64,000 nucleotides of DNA from Roseateles puraquae. Its GTDB lineage: Bacteria > Pseudomonadota > Gammaproteobacteria > Burkholderiales > Burkholderiaceae_C. Location: assembly GCF_002205845.1 (NCBI RefSeq), contig NZ_NISI01000001.1, forward strand, positions 124,001 to 188,000. The letters run 5' to 3'. The first letter of the stretch is position 1. Every line of letters starts with the position of its first letter. A program made the position numbers and the translations under genes. Below the pieces are notes generated by a model. That model made no database searches, was not told the origin of the DNA, and worked only from the letters and a program-made list of their open reading frames with translations. Of this stretch, positions 11,243 through 21,464 are shown one piece after another.

Positions 11243-12304
11243 CTATCGCACGAACGTGACCACGTGGTCCAGCTCCAGCCGGATACCGATGCGCTCGCCA
11301 ATGGCGTGGTTGTGATGCGAGGGCACGAGCGACAGCACTGTGGCCCCGCTGGCCAGACGCAGCGTGTAGAGGAACTCGGCGCCTCGGAAGGCCTTGGTGA
11401 TGACCTCAGCCGTGATCGGGCTTGCGTCATCGTGCACGACGTCGTCTGGCCGCAGCAGCACATCGACCGGCCCCGTGGCCAGCGGCTCGGCGCTGTGCAC
11501 CTGCCCCAGCTCCAGCTGCAATTCATGCGGCGCGCTGACATGTCCGGTGATGAAAGCGCCCTGCCCGACAAAGTCCGCCACGAAGCGGTTCGCCGGCCGG
11601 TGGTAGAGCTGGTAGGCGCTGTCCCATTGCTGAATGCGACCCTCGTGCATGACACCGATCTCGTCGGCGATCGCAAACGCCTCGTGCTGGTCGTGTGTCA
11701 CCAGCAGCGCGGTCATGTCAGCGTCAGCGAGCAGACCACGCAACTCGGCACCCAGGCGCTCCCGCAACTCGACGTCGAGGTTGGCGAAGGGCTCGTCCAG
11801 CAGCAGCAAGCGCGGCTGCGGGGCCAGGGCGCGGGCCAGCGCCACGCGCTGCTGTTGGCCGCCCGACAACTCGTGCGGGTAGCGCGCGGCTGCATGGGCC
11901 AAGCCCACCGTCTCCAGCATGCGGTGGATGCGCGTGGAGGCATCGGCCACGCCACGAATCCCGAAGCCGACGTTCTGGGCCACCGTCAGGTGCGGGAAGA
12001 GCGCGTGATCCTGGAAGACCATGCCGATGCGGCGGCGCTCGGGAGGCACGCCCTGCCCTGGCTGGCTGACGATGTCGCCATCCAACCGGATCTCGCCGGC
12101 TCGCAATGGCTCGAAGCCGGCAACGGCCCGCAGCACCGTCGTCTTGCCACAACCCGAAGGACCCAGCAGACAGCCGATGCGGCCCCGCGGCAAGGCCAGG
12201 GACAGGTCTTGCACCACGGTGCGAGCGCCATAGGCGACGGCGATGCGGTCGAGCGTGAGCCAGGTCGTGGGCACAGCGATGGAGGGGGATGCGGAGGTGG
12301 TCAT
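11243..12304 (-). CDS. fbpC: Iron(III) ABC transporter ATP-binding protein
   Basis: A 353-residue ABC ATPase. Walker A is 'GPSGCGKTT' (about 48-56), the signature is 'LSGGQQQRVALARAL', Walker B is 'LLLLDEPFANLD', and there is a C-terminal TOBE-like region of about 110 residues with 'VDVLLRPDDVV'. ATG 12304 ('MTTSASPS') was chosen because it precedes the ATPase fold; the frame stays open upstream into the divergent permease gene. Adjacent genes encode a fused double permease and a periplasmic iron-binding protein, so this is the energy subunit of an FbpABC/AfuABC-type importer. It is divergent from the permease with only 34 bp between the start codons. Confidence 0.87.
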   Translation of the reverse strand: MTTSASPSIAVPTTWLTLDRIAVAYGARTVVQDLSLALPRGRIGCLLGPSGCGKTTVLRAVAGFEPLRAGEIRLDGDIVSQPGQGVPPERRRIGMVFQDHALFPHLTVAQNVGFGIRGVADASTRIHRMLETVGLAHAAARYPHELSGGQQQRVALARALAPQPRLLLLDEPFANLDVELRERLGAELRGLLADADMTALLVTHDQHEAFAIADEIGVMHEGRIQQWDSAYQLYHRPANRFVADFVGQGAFITGHVSAPHELQLELGQVHSAEPLATGPVDVLLRPDDVVHDDASPITAEVITKAFRGAEFLYTLRLASGATVLSLVPSHHNHAIGERIGIRLELDHVVTFVR

Positions 12305-12338
12305 GTCGGGGCCGGCATTGTCACGATAATTCCGCGCG

Positions 12339-14003
12339 ATGCAGCGGGCCCTTCCCTTTCTCTCCAACTTTCAGACCCGCCGGGGCGCGCCCCTGCGCAC
12401 CTGGGCCCTGCTGGCGGCCGGGCTGATGACGGCGCCCTTGCTGGCCGTGGCGCTCAAGGTGCTGACACCGGGCACCGGCGACACCTGGGCACATCTGCTC
12501 GACACCGTGCTGCCCGACTACATCCGCACCACGCTGTGGCTGTGCCTGGGCGTGGGCCTGGGTGTCACGGCGCTCGGCGTGGGTGCCGCCTGGCTGGTCA
12601 CCCGGCACGACTTTCCAGGCCGGTCCACGTTTGAATGGGCGCTGCTGCTGCCCCTGGCCATGCCCGCTTATGTGATGGCCTATGCCTACACCGACCTGCT
12701 GCAGTACGTCGGCCCGGTGCAAAGCTGGCTGCGCGAGGCCTTCGGCTGGCGCCGGGCGGACTACTGGTTCCCCGATGTGCGCTCCCTGGGCGGCGCCATC
12801 GTGATGTTCTCGCTGGTGCTCTACCCCTACGTCTACATGCTGGCGCGCACGGCCTTCCTGGAGCGCGGTGCCGGCATGATCGAAGCTGGGCGCGTGCTGG
12901 GCTTGTCGCCGCTGCAGGCGTTCTGGCGCCTCTCCCTGCCGCTGGCACGGCCGGCCATCGCGGGTGGCGTGGCCCTGGCCTTGATGGAGACCCTGGCGGA
13001 CTACGGCACGGTGTCGTACTTTGCGGTACAGACCTTCACGACGGGCATCTACCGCGCCTGGTTCTCGCTGGGTGACCGCACCGCGGCGGCACAGTTGGCC
13101 ATGGTGCTGCTGGCCTTCGTGGTGGTGGTGCTGGTGCTGGAGCGGGTGTCGCGCGGCGGCTCAAGGTTCCACGACAGCTCGCTGCGACGCAGCAGCTCGA
13201 CGCGAGTTCGCCTGCCTGCGGTGCGCGGCCTGCTGGCCACCCTGGCCTGCCTGATGCCGCTGGTGGCGGGCTTCCTGCTGCCTGCGGGCGTCATGCTGCA
13301 CATGGCCGTGACCGACGCCGAGTCGCCTTTGAGCCCGCGCTTCTTCACGCTGGCCGGCAACAGCATGCTCGTGGCCGGCTCCACGGCCCTGCTGGCCACA
13401 GGCCTGGCGCTGCTGATCGCCTACGCCGCACGGCTTCACCCCGGTGGGGCCATGCGCTGGGCGCACCGTGTAGCGGGCCTGGGCTATGCGCTGCCGGGCT
13501 CGGTGATCGCGGTGGGCGTGCTGATCCCGGTCACGCTGCTGGACCACGGCCTCGCGGCCGTGTTGCGCGACAGCTTCGGCTGGCAGGTGGGGCTGCTGCT
13601 GACGGGCAGCATCGCCGCCCTCGTGTACGCCTGCGTGGTGCGCTACCTGACCGCAGCACTGCAGGCGGTGGATTCGGGCCTGGCCCGCATCACCCCGCGC
13701 ATGGAACAGGCCGCTCGCATGCTGGGCCACACGCCCACGCAGACCCTGCGCCGCGTGCACCTGCCGCTGCTGCGCGGTAGCGCCCTGACGGCGGCGCTGC
13801 TGGTCTTCATCGACGTCATGAAGGAGCTACCCGCCACGCTGGTGATGCGGCCCTTCAACTTCGACACGCTGGCGACCCAAGCCTACACCCTGGCCTCCGA
13901 CGAGAGGCTGGCCGAGGCCTCGGCCCCGGCACTGGCCATCGTCGTGGCGGGCTTGCTGCCGTTGCTGGTGTTGAGCCGCCAGATCCTCAAGTCGGCGCGC
14001 TGA
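12339..14003 (+). CDS. fbpB: Iron(III) ABC transporter permease, fused two-domain form
   Basis: A 554-residue permease in which two copies of the transport domain are fused, as in FbpB/AfuB. About twelve hydrophobic segments are seen. There are two EAA loops, 'EAGRVLGLSPLQAFWRLSLP' in the first half and 'EQAARMLGHTPTQTLRRVHL' in the second. 'PLAMPAYVMAYAYTDLLQ' is typical of iron permeases. The start codon lies 34 bp from the divergent ATPase start. The stop TGA (14001-14003) directly abuts the stop of the convergent binding-protein gene. Confidence 0.9.
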   Translation: MQRALPFLSNFQTRRGAPLRTWALLAAGLMTAPLLAVALKVLTPGTGDTWAHLLDTVLPDYIRTTLWLCLGVGLGVTALGVGAAWLVTRHDFPGRSTFEWALLLPLAMPAYVMAYAYTDLLQYVGPVQSWLREAFGWRRADYWFPDVRSLGGAIVMFSLVLYPYVYMLARTAFLERGAGMIEAGRVLGLSPLQAFWRLSLPLARPAIAGGVALALMETLADYGTVSYFAVQTFTTGIYRAWFSLGDRTAAAQLAMVLLAFVVVVLVLERVSRGGSRFHDSSLRRSSSTRVRLPAVRGLLATLACLMPLVAGFLLPAGVMLHMAVTDAESPLSPRFFTLAGNSMLVAGSTALLATGLALLIAYAARLHPGGAMRWAHRVAGLGYALPGSVIAVGVLIPVTLLDHGLAAVLRDSFGWQVGLLLTGSIAALVYACVVRYLTAALQAVDSGLARITPRMEQAARMLGHTPTQTLRRVHLPLLRGSALTAALLVFIDVMKELPATLVMRPFNFDTLATQAYTLASDERLAEASAPALAIVVAGLLPLLVLSRQILKSAR

Positions 14004-15023
14004 TCACTTCCAGCCGGCGCGGTCGAACACCTTCTGCGCATTGGCCGTGGTCTTGGCCAGGTCGCCGATGGGCAGCGCATCGGGCTTGAAGCTGCCCAGG
14101 GCGTCGAGTGCCGGGTTGGCCGCCACGGCCGACTTGATCACCGGCCACTCGTTGTTGCCGTTGGCGAAATAGGCCTGGGCCTCGTCGCTGGCCAGGTACT
14201 CCAGGAACTTGACGGCAGCCTGCCGGTTGGGCGCATGCTTGAGCACGCCGGCGCCCGACACGTTGACATGCGTGCCCCAGGTCTTCTGGTTGGGCCAGAC
14301 GACGCCGAGCGCCTTCACCACCTGCTGGTCTTCCGGTTTGGTCGAGCGCAGCAGGCGCGCGAGGTAGTAGGTGTTGGAGATGGTCACGCCGCATTCACCG
14401 GCGGCGACGGCGCGGAGCTGGTCGGTGTCGCCGCCCTTGGGCGCACGCGCGAAGTTGGCCACCAGGCCCTTGGCCCAGGCCTCGGTCTTGGCCTCGCCGT
14501 TGTGGGCGATGAGCGCCGCGCCCAGCGACAGGTTGTAGGGGTGCGCGCCGGAGCGCATGCAGACCTGGCCCTTCAGGCGCGGGTCGGCGAGGTCCTCGTA
14601 GGTCTGCACCCATTCGGCCTTCACGTCGGCCTTGTTGTGCACGATGACGCGGGCGCGGGTGGAGAAGGCAAACCAGGTCGGCGTGCGCAGGCCGGCAGGC
14701 ACCCGCGCCTCCAGCACGGCCGACTTCACCGGCTGGAACAGGCCCAGGCTGTCCGCCACCTCCAGCCGGGCGGCGTCAACGGTGATCAGCAGGTCCGCCG
14801 GGCTGGCCTTGCCTTCGTTGCGGATGCGCTCCACCAGTTCGTCTTCCTTGCCGTCGAGCCGGTTGATCTTGATGCCCGTCTGCTTGGTGAAGTTGGCGTA
14901 GAGCGCCTCATCGGTCTGGTAATGGCGGGCCGAGTAGATGTTCAGCACGGCCTCATTGGCCGCGGCAGCGCCCGAGAGGCCAGCCAGCGTGAGGGAGATG
15001 CAGAGAAGTTGACGACGGTGCAT
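14004..15023 (-). CDS. fbpA: Periplasmic iron(III)-binding protein of ABC transporter
   Basis: A 339-residue extracellular solute-binding protein. An N-terminal signal peptide ('MHRRQLLCISLTLAGLSG..') is cleaved near 'AAAANEA', after which 'VLNIYSARHYQTDEALYANF' is typical of ferric-binding proteins. 'ISNTYYLARLL' contains the Tyr-Tyr pair that binds iron in this family. ATG 15023 starts at the signal peptide; an upstream in-frame ATG at 15056 would put extra residues ahead of it. It faces the permease gene tail to tail. A Fur-box-like site 40-55 bp upstream suggests repression by iron. Confidence 0.9.
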   Translation of the reverse strand: MHRRQLLCISLTLAGLSGAAAANEAVLNIYSARHYQTDEALYANFTKQTGIKINRLDGKEDELVERIRNEGKASPADLLITVDAARLEVADSLGLFQPVKSAVLEARVPAGLRTPTWFAFSTRARVIVHNKADVKAEWVQTYEDLADPRLKGQVCMRSGAHPYNLSLGAALIAHNGEAKTEAWAKGLVANFARAPKGGDTDQLRAVAAGECGVTISNTYYLARLLRSTKPEDQQVVKALGVVWPNQKTWGTHVNVSGAGVLKHAPNRQAAVKFLEYLASDEAQAYFANGNNEWPVIKSAVAANPALDALGSFKPDALPIGDLAKTTANAQKVFDRAGWK

Positions 15024-15063
15024 GAAGAGGCTGTCTCGCAAAGTTGTATTGCCCAAATGCTAA

Positions 15064-15078
15064 CAAGAGTGATTCTCA
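15064..15078 (-). promoter_or_regulatory. Fur-box-like operator upstream of fbpA
   Basis: On the minus strand TGAGAATCACTCTTG resembles the 7-1-7 Fur consensus (TGATAATNATTATCA). The first half matches at 6 of 7 positions and the second half at only 3 of 7. It lies 41-55 bp upstream of the fbpA start, in the space between that gene and the terminator of the RND operon. It fits iron repression of the binding protein; no equally good site is seen in the 34-bp fbpC/fbpB gap. Confidence 0.5.
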
Positions 15079-15110
15079 TTTGTGCAGCAAGCCCTTCTGC
15101 GTCGACGGGA

Positions 15111-15144
15111 ATGAAAAAGGGCCGACCGTTTGCACGGCCGGCCC
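15111..15144 (-). terminator. Rho-independent terminator of the RND efflux operon
   Basis: On the minus strand a stem GGGCCG-x-CCGT/ACGG-x-CGGCCC (plus 15119-15144, one A-C mismatch, 4-nt loop) is followed by TTTTT (plus 15114-15118). It starts 32 bp after the stop of the RND permease gene. Confidence 0.85.
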
Positions 15145-15176
15145 AAGCGCGAACGCGCTCGAGGGGATCGGGGAGA

Positions 15177-18100
15177 TCAGTCCTTGTCGGCCGGCATCAG
15201 GCCCGGCATGCCGTGGCTGGGCGCCAGGCCGCCACCGCCCTGCTCTGCCGGCCGGGCTGCCTTCTTCTTGTCGCGGCTCAGGTAGCTGTACAGCACCGGC
15301 ACGACCACCAGGGTGAGCAAGGTCGAGGTGATGACGCCGCCGATGATGGCCCGGCCCATCGGCGCCTGGATCTCGCCGCCATCGTTCAGCGCAATCGCCA
15401 TCGGCAGCATGCCGAAGACCATCGCGGCGGTCGTCATGATGATGGGGCGCATCCGAATGAGGCCGGCCTGAAGCAGCGCATCGGCAATCGTGGCGCCGGC
15501 CTTGCGCGCATGGTTGGCAAAGTCCACCAGCAGGATGGCGTTCTTGGTCACCAGGCCCATCAGCATCACCAGGCCAATCATCGAGAACACATTCAGCGTG
15601 GAGCGCCACAGCAGCAGCGCGAGCATCACGCCGATCAGCGCCAGCGGCAGGCTGGCCATGATGGCGATCGGCTGGATGAAGCTGCCGAACTGGCTGGCCA
15701 GCACGATGTAGATGAAGATCACGGCCAGGCCCATGGCCGCCAGCAGGCCATTGAAGGCCTCGGCCTGCTGCTTGCCGGCGCCGTCGACCTTGAAGCTGAT
15801 GCCGGCGGGCAACTGCGTGCTCTTGATGAGCTTTTGCACCTCCGCGTTCACGTCGCCCGCCGGGCGGCCCTGCACGCCGGCAAACACCGCTTCGCGGCGC
15901 TGCAGGTTCTCGCGGCGGATCACCTCGGGGTTGAACACCGGCTCGACGGTGGCCACCTGGTCGAGCGTGATCGGCGCGCCCTCCTTGGAGAACGCCACGG
16001 GCAGCTTGCTCATCTGCTCGATGCGCTCGCGCTGTTCACGCGGCAGGCGCAGCAGCACTTCCACCTGGTTGCCGTCGGGCGTGGTCCAGTAGGTGGCGAC
16101 CTCGCCGTTCACATAGGCCCGCAGCGAGGACGCGATTTGGGGCGCGGTGAGGCCAAGCTCGCGGATGGCCGAATCCTTCAGCCGCACGGCAAAGGCCGGC
16201 AGGCCGGGGCGCACGGTGGTGTCCACGTCGACGGCGCCTGGGATCTTCTTCAGCTTTTCGGCGAAGTCGCGCGTTACCTGGGTCAGCACCTCCGGGTCGG
16301 TGCCCAGGATGGTCACCCAGATCGGGCGATTGAAGCCCACGCTGACCTCCACGCCGGGGATCTTGGCGATGTCGGCGCGGATGGCGTCTTCGATCTGCTT
16401 CTGCGTGCGCTTGCGCTCGCTGCGGTCCACCAGCGAGATGTTCAGCGAAGCCTGGTTGCGGCCGGTGGCCATGCCCTCGCCAGTGCTGCCCACCACGGAC
16501 GACACCGTCTTGATCTCAGGGTAGTCCTTCAGGATGGCCTCGACCTGCGCGACCTTGGCACTGCCCCGCTCCACGCTGCTGGCCACCGGCATGCGCAGGT
16601 TGACCTGGGTGAAGCCGTTGTCGGTCTCAGGCACGAACTCGCTGCCCACCAGCGGTGCCAGCATCAACGCGACGACGAAGCTGGCGAAGGCCCCCCACAT
16701 CACGAGGCCGCGCGGCGTCAGCGTGGCCAGGCGCAGGCGGCGCTTGGCCGTCTTGATGCGCTGGCCCTCGGCGTCAAAGGGGCGGCCATAGACCGGCACG
16801 GGCGGCACCAACACGCGGTAACGGCGGCCCGAGAACGCCCAGCGGATCAGGCGCTCGTAGCCGTTGTGCAGGCGGTCCATGCTCCAGTCGGTCGCGCGGA
16901 TGGCGTGCCCGATGACCGGCCAGTGGCGGATGCGCGGGTTCACCGGGTCATGCCACACCGAGGACAGCATCGGGTCCAACGTGAAGCTCACGAACAGGCT
17001 CACCAGCACCGCCACCGCGACGGTGATGCCGAAGGGGTAGAAGAACTTGCCGATGATGCCGCCCATGAAGGCCACCGGCACGAACACCGCGCAAATGGCA
17101 AAGGTGGTCGCCATGACGGCCAGGCCGATCTCGTTGGTGCCGTCGGCCGCCGCGGTGTGATGGTCCTTGCCCATGGCCACGTGGCGCACGATGTTCTCGC
17201 GCACGACGATGGCATCGTCAATCAGCAGGCCGATGCACAGCGACAGCGCCATCATCGTCATGAAGTTCAGCGTGAAGCCGAAAGCATGCACCGCGATGAA
17301 GCTGGAGATGACGGCGATGGGCAGCGTGAGGCCCGTGATGATGGTCGAGCGCCAGCTGTGCAAGAACAGGAACACGATGGCGACCGTCAGCAACGCGCCT
17401 TCGATGAGGGTGTGCTTGAGGCCGTCGAGCGAGCCCTTCACGAAGTCGGAGTTGGCGTAGATCAGGCGCAGTTCCACGTCCTTGGGCAGCACCTTGCGCA
17501 GCTCCTCCATCGCTTCCTTGATGGCGTCGCCAGTGGCGACGATGTTGGCATCCTGCTGCTTGAAGATGTTGAAGCTCACCGCCGGCTGGCCGTTGATGCG
17601 GGCGATGCTGTCGATCTCACGCTCCCGCTCCACCAAGGTGCCCAGGTCATTGAGCGTCAGCGCCAGGTTGCCGCGGCGCGCCACGACCATCTGCCCGAAC
17701 TGCTTGGGGTCCTTCACGCGGCCTTCCACGCGCAGGATGGCGTCGGACTGCTGGTCAGACAGCAGGCCGACCGGCTGGTCGCTGTTGGCATCGGCCAGGG
17801 CCTTGGCGATCTCGGCCGGCGTGACGCCATAGGCGCGCAAGCGCATCGGGTCGAGGTCGATGCGCACCTCGCGGCTCACCAGCCCGCCCACGTCGACCTT
17901 GGCCACGCCTTCGACGCGGCCCAGGCGCTTGGAGACGATCAGGTCGGCCATCATCGACAGCTCGCGCGCGCCGCGGGTCTGGCTCAGCAGTGCCATCACG
18001 ACCACCGGCTGCGCGTTGTCGTTCTGGAAGCGCGACACCACCGGCGGCTTCACGTCCTTCGGAAACGCGGCCTGCGCGGCGGCCACGCGGTCACGCAGGT

Positions 18101-18419
18101 CCTGCATGGCGCGGCTCATGTCGGTGTTCAGGCCGAACTCCACGCTCGCCTGCACACGCCCTTCGAAACTGCGCGACTGGATGCGCTCGACACCGGCCAC
18201 GGAGTTCAGCGCCTCCTCCAGCGGCTTGGCCACTTCACGCTCCACCGCCTCGGGCGAGGCGCCGGGGTAGCGAATGTCGATGCCGGCCCCGGGGAAGTTG
18301 ATGTCGGGCATCTGTTCGACGCCCAGCTTGCTGTAGGCGAACAGGCCGAGCACGCACAGGGCCACCATCACCATGGTCGCGAAGACCGGGTTCTGGATTG
18401 AAACGCGGGTCATCCACAT
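15177..18419 (-). CDS. RND-family efflux transporter, inner-membrane permease (HAE1/AcrB type)
   Basis: A 1080-residue resistance-nodulation-division pump with the duplicated architecture: a membrane helix at about 12-30, a large periplasmic porter loop, a cluster of helices, a second loop and a second helix cluster. The proton-relay aspartates are in '[17 protein letters not shown]'. '[20 protein letters not shown]' and '[20 protein letters not shown]' near the N-terminus are typical of the HAE1 group that exports hydrophobic drugs. It lies 10 bp downstream of its adaptor gene in the same operon. No outer-membrane TolC gene and no regulator gene are adjacent, so it probably uses a channel encoded elsewhere. 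Substrates are unknown. Confidence 0.92.
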   Translation of the reverse strand: MWMTRVSIQNPVFATMVMVALCVLGLFAYSKLGVEQMPDINFPGAGIDIRYPGASPEAVEREVAKPLEEALNSVAGVERIQSRSFEGRVQASVEFGLNTDMSRAMQDLRDRVAAAQAAFPKDVKPPVVSRFQNDNAQPVVVMALLSQTRGARELSMMADLIVSKRLGRVEGVAKVDVGGLVSREVRIDLDPMRLRAYGVTPAEIAKALADANSDQPVGLLSDQQSDAILRVEGRVKDPKQFGQMVVARRGNLALTLNDLGTLVEREREIDSIARINGQPAVSFNIFKQQDANIVATGDAIKEAMEELRKVLPKDVELRLIYANSDFVKGSLDGLKHTLIEGALLTVAIVFLFLHSWRSTIITGLTLPIAVISSFIAVHAFGFTLNFMTMMALSLCIGLLIDDAIVVRENIVRHVAMGKDHHTAAADGTNEIGLAVMATTFAICAVFVPVAFMGGIIGKFFYPFGITVAVAVLVSLFVSFTLDPMLSSVWHDPVNPRIRHWPVIGHAIRATDWSMDRLHNGYERLIRWAFSGRRYRVLVPPVPVYGRPFDAEGQRIKTAKRRLRLATLTPRGLVMWGAFASFVVALMLAPLVGSEFVPETDNGFTQVNLRMPVASSVERGSAKVAQVEAILKDYPEIKTVSSVVGSTGEGMATGRNQASLNISLVDRSERKRTQKQIEDAIRADIAKIPGVEVSVGFNRPIWVTILGTDPEVLTQVTRDFAEKLKKIPGAVDVDTTVRPGLPAFAVRLKDSAIRELGLTAPQIASSLRAYVNGEVATYWTTPDGNQVEVLLRLPREQRERIEQMSKLPVAFSKEGAPITLDQVATVEPVFNPEVIRRENLQRREAVFAGVQGRPAGDVNAEVQKLIKSTQLPAGISFKVDGAGKQQAEAFNGLLAAMGLAVIFIYIVLASQFGSFIQPIAIMASLPLALIGVMLALLLWRSTLNVFSMIGLVMLMGLVTKNAILLVDFANHARKAGATIADALLQAGLIRMRPIIMTTAAMVFGMLPMAIALNDGGEIQAPMGRAIIGGVITSTLLTLVVVPVLYSYLSRDKKKAARPAEQGGGGLAPSHGMPGLMPADKD

Positions 18420-18429
18420 GATGCGGCCC

Positions 18430-19602
18430 TCACTGCTGGACCGGCGCCGAGCCGGCGGCGGCCGCGCTCGCGACCTTGGACGACTTGCTCGACACGACCT
18501 GCGCCTTGTCCCCTTCGCGCAGGTTGTCGAAGCGCGCCGCCAGCACCTGGGCCTCGGGCTTCAACCCGCTGAGGATCTCGATGCGGCCTTCACGGGCGTC
18601 GCTGCGCCCGGTGGTGACGATGCGGCGGGCGAGCGCGCCGTTCTCGATCATCCAGACCTGCTCCTGGCCCGAGTTGCGGCTCACGGCCGCCATCGGCACG
18701 GTCAGGCGCTGCGTGTCGTCCGGCAGCACCACCTTGGCGGCGGCGTACTGGCCGGCGCGGTACAGCTCCTTGGGGTTGTCCAGCACCAACGTCACGCCGA
18801 TGGACCGCGTGCCGGGCTCGGCCGCGGGCGCGATGCGGGCGATGCGCGCCTCGACGGGCTCGTCCACGCCTTCAACCTTTACCTGCACCGCCATGCCGGG
18901 CTTCAGGCGGCTGACCTCGTGCGTGCCCACCAGGCCGGCCAGTTCCAGCTTGGCCAGATCGACGATGGTCAGGATCTGCTGCTCGGCGGCGAGCTTTTCG
19001 CCGGGCACCGCATGGCGCTTGGCCACCACGCCGTTGATGGGTGAGACCAGCGCCGCCTGACGCAGTGTCACCTGGCTGGTGTCGAGCTGGGCCTTGGCCG
19101 CCAGCCAATTTGCGCGGGCGGATTCATAGGCGGCACGGGAGTTGTCGAGGGCCGTCTGGGCGATGAAGTTCTTGCTCGCCAGGCCCTCGTTGGCCTTGTG
19201 CGCGCGTTCGGCCTGCTCCATCTGGGCACGCATGGCCTCGACGCTGGCGTTGCGCTCGGCAATGCGGTAACGGAGTTCTTCGAGGTCGACCTGGCCCAGG
19301 GCCTGGCCCGCCTTCACGCGGCTGCCCTCGCCCACCGCCAGGTTGAGCAGGGTGCCGTTGGACTTGGCCCGCACGACCACCGTGCCCGGCGCCACCAGTG
19401 GGCCGCTGAACTCGATCTGGGCCGGCATGGCCACGAGCGTGGGCTTGACGACCTCGCTGGCCACGAACTCCAGCGCCGGCTTGGCCTTGTCCTCACCGGG
19501 CTTCTTCGGCGCGTCGCCCTTGCTGGCCATCACCGCCACCCCGGCACCGCCCACCACCACGACCACGGCCGCGATGACACCCATCCTGAAAGACTTCCGC
19601 AT
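18430..19602 (-). CDS. RND efflux periplasmic adaptor (membrane fusion protein)
   Basis: A 390-residue adaptor that links the RND pump to an outer-membrane channel. One N-terminal hydrophobic segment (about residues 8-26) anchors or exports it. A split biotinyl-lipoyl domain brackets an alpha-helical hairpin at about 105-190 rich in Ala, Glu and Gln, followed by beta-barrel segments ('AGLVGTHEVSRLKPGMAVQV'). The tail is Ser/Ala-rich. ATG 19602 gives a normal beginning with two Arg/Lys before the hydrophobic segment; ATG at residue 7 is an alternative. It is the first gene of the efflux operon, 10 bp ahead of the pump. Confidence 0.9.
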   Translation of the reverse strand: MRKSFRMGVIAAVVVVVGGAGVAVMASKGDAPKKPGEDKAKPALEFVASEVVKPTLVAMPAQIEFSGPLVAPGTVVVRAKSNGTLLNLAVGEGSRVKAGQALGQVDLEELRYRIAERNASVEAMRAQMEQAERAHKANEGLASKNFIAQTALDNSRAAYESARANWLAAKAQLDTSQVTLRQAALVSPINGVVAKRHAVPGEKLAAEQQILTIVDLAKLELAGLVGTHEVSRLKPGMAVQVKVEGVDEPVEARIARIAPAAEPGTRSIGVTLVLDNPKELYRAGQYAAAKVVLPDDTQRLTVPMAAVSRNSGQEQVWMIENGALARRIVTTGRSDAREGRIEILSGLKPEAQVLAARFDNLREGDKAQVVSSKSSKVASAAAAGSAPVQQ

Positions 19603-19750
19603 GGCTCCCCCAAACGCTCTCTGATACAGACCTTTGCAGTCTAGAAATCAGGGCTTGGCGGCGCAGCGCGCGTGAGACGAAACGCGGAAACGGTGGGCTG
19701 AGCTGCACCGGCCGGCGATCAGCCCGGCCGGGCGTGCGACGAACTGCAGC

Positions 19751-20854
19751 TCAGGCGGGACGGGCGCCTGGGATGGGGGCGATGGGCAGGGCCACGTCCC
19801 CGCACTGCGCCCTATGACGAAGGGCATGGTCCATCAGCACCAGGGCCAGCATGGCCTCGGCGATGGGTGTGGCGCGGATGCCCACGCAGGGGTCGTGGCG
19901 GCCGAAGGTCTCGACCGTGGACGGGTTGCCGGCGCGGTCGATGCTGGCCTTGGGGCTGCGGATGGAACTGGTGGGCTTGATCGCGATCTCGGCCACGATG
20001 TCCTGGCCGGTGGAGATGCCGCCGAGCACGCCGCCGGCGTTGTTGCTGGCAAAGCCGTCCGGGGTCAGCTCGTCGCCGTGCTGCGTGCCCTTCTGGGCGA
20101 CCGACGCGAAGCCGGCGCCGATCTCCACGCCCTTGACGGCATTGATGCCCATCAGCGCGTAGGCAATGTCGGCGTCGAGCTTGTCGAACAGGGGCTCGCC
20201 CAGGCCCACCGGCACGCCGGTGGCCTCCACGCGGATGCGGGCGCCGACCGAGTCGCCGGCCTTGCGCAGTGCATCCATGTAGGCCTCGAGCTCGGCGATC
20301 TGGCTGGCGTTGGCGGCGAAGAAGGGGTTGTTGCCGACGTGCTGCCAGCCTTCGAACCCAATCGCAACCTCGCCCAACTGCGTCATGCAGCCGCGGAACT
20401 CGGTGCCATAGGCCTCGCGCAGCCACTTGCGGGCCACCGCACCGGCACCCACCATGGGCGCGGTCAACCGGGCCGAGGAGCGGCCACCGCCGCGCGGGTC
20501 GCGCACGCCGTACTTGCGCCAATAGGTGTAGTCGGCGTGACCCGGGCGGAAGGTGTCGAGGATATTGCCGTAGTCCTTGCTGCGCTGGTCGGTGTTTTCG
20601 ATCAGCAGGCAGATCGGCGTGCCCGTGGTGACGCCTTCATAGACGCCCGACAGGATGCGCACCGCATCCGGCTCGTTGCGCTGCGTGACGTGCCGGCTGG
20701 TGCCGGGGCGGCGCCGGTCCAGTTCGGGCTGGATGTCGGCCTCGCTCAACGCCAGCCCGGGCGGGCAGCCGTCGATGACGCAGCCGATGGCCGGCCCGTG
20801 GCTTTCGCCGAAGTTGGTGACGCGGAAGAGTTCGCCGAAGGTGCTGCCTGACAT
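19751..20854 (-). CDS. aroC: Chorismate synthase
   Basis: A 367-residue shikimate-pathway enzyme that converts EPSP to chorismate using reduced FMN. Signature segments are all present: '[18 protein letters not shown]' near the N-terminus, '[14 protein letters not shown]' followed by '[12 protein letters not shown]' in the middle, and '[18 protein letters not shown]' near the C-terminus. ATG 20854 ('[10 protein letters not shown]') gives the family's normal start; the frame is open nine codons farther. It stands alone, with a terminator for the neighbouring CBS gene just upstream. Confidence 0.96.
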   Translation of the reverse strand: MSGSTFGELFRVTNFGESHGPAIGCVIDGCPPGLALSEADIQPELDRRRPGTSRHVTQRNEPDAVRILSGVYEGVTTGTPICLLIENTDQRSKDYGNILDTFRPGHADYTYWRKYGVRDPRGGGRSSARLTAPMVGAGAVARKWLREAYGTEFRGCMTQLGEVAIGFEGWQHVGNNPFFAANASQIAELEAYMDALRKAGDSVGARIRVEATGVPVGLGEPLFDKLDADIAYALMGINAVKGVEIGAGFASVAQKGTQHGDELTPDGFASNNAGGVLGGISTGQDIVAEIAIKPTSSIRSPKASIDRAGNPSTVETFGRHDPCVGIRATPIAEAMLALVLMDHALRHRAQCGDVALPIAPIPGARPA

Positions 20855-20884
20855 AGGCCTCAAGTTTAGGCGGCCCGCCAATGC

Positions 20885-20909
20885 AAAAGCGGCCCCGCAA
20901 GGCCGCCTT
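20885..20909 (-). terminator. Rho-independent terminator after the CBS-domain gene
   Basis: On the minus strand a 6-bp perfect stem GCGGCC/GGCCGC with a 6-nt loop (plus 20889-20906) is followed by TTTT (plus 20885-20888). It lies 16 bp beyond the stop of the CBS gene and 31 bp before the aroC start, so it separates the two units. Confidence 0.7.
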
Positions 20910-20924
20910 ATCAGCTTGCGAATC

Positions 20925-21392
20925 TCAGAGCTTGGGTTCGGCCTCGGCCGTGTTCTCCTCGACCGGCCAGTCGCGGATGTAGGCCTTGAGCATGCGGTTC
21001 TCGAAGTCCTGGCTGTCGACCACCGCCTTGGCGACGTCGTAGAACGAGATGACGCCCATCAGCGTGCGGCCGTTCATGACGGGCATGTAGCGCGCGTGGC
21101 GGCCGAGCATCATGCGGCGCACCTCGTCGATCTCGGTCTCGGGCGTGCAGGTCAGCGGCGCGTCGTCCATGACGGTGCGGACGATGGTGGTGCCCACCGC
21201 GCCGCCGTTCTTGACCACGGCCTGGATGACCTCGCGGAAGGTCAGCATGCCGACCAGATCGCCGTGCTCCATGACCACCAGGGAGCCGATGTCGCGCTCG
21301 GCCATGACGTCCAGGGCTTCCTTCAGTGCCTGGTCCGGCGAGACGGTGAACAGGGTGCCGCCTTTGACACGCAGGATATCGACGACTTTCAT
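20925..21392 (-). CDS. CBS-domain protein (tandem CBS pair)
   Basis: A 155-residue protein made almost entirely of two CBS repeats, at about residues 8-65 and 80-135. The repeats are recognisable by '[26 protein letters not shown]' (in two parts) and '[20 protein letters not shown]'. Such pairs bind adenosyl ligands and usually act as energy or redox sensors, but no catalytic domain is attached here. ATG 21392 has GGAG 6 bp upstream. It is divergent from the metY-like gene over about 70 bp. The exact role is unknown. Confidence 0.88.
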   Translation of the reverse strand: MKVVDILRVKGGTLFTVSPDQALKEALDVMAERDIGSLVVMEHGDLVGMLTFREVIQAVVKNGGAVGTTIVRTVMDDAPLTCTPETEIDEVRRMMLGRHARYMPVMNGRTLMGVISFYDVAKAVVDSQDFENRMLKAYIRDWPVEENTAEAEPKL

Positions 21393-21464
21393 GGTTGTCT
21401 CCGGGACGAGTTGCCCGGGCAACATAGCACACAATGCCCGCGACTCCACCCCATAGAAAACACC

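Noticed and set aside
14235-18401. A very long open frame (about 1388 codons) on the plus strand
   Set aside because: It is antisense to the iron-binding-protein and RND genes, with His/Arg/Gln-rich shadow composition and no domain. The minus-strand genes have clear motifs.
19708-19731. CCGGCCGG inverted repeat between aroC and the adaptor gene, considered as a terminator
   Set aside because: The stem is strong but no T run follows on either strand, and CCGGCCGG is self-complementary and common in GC-rich DNA.
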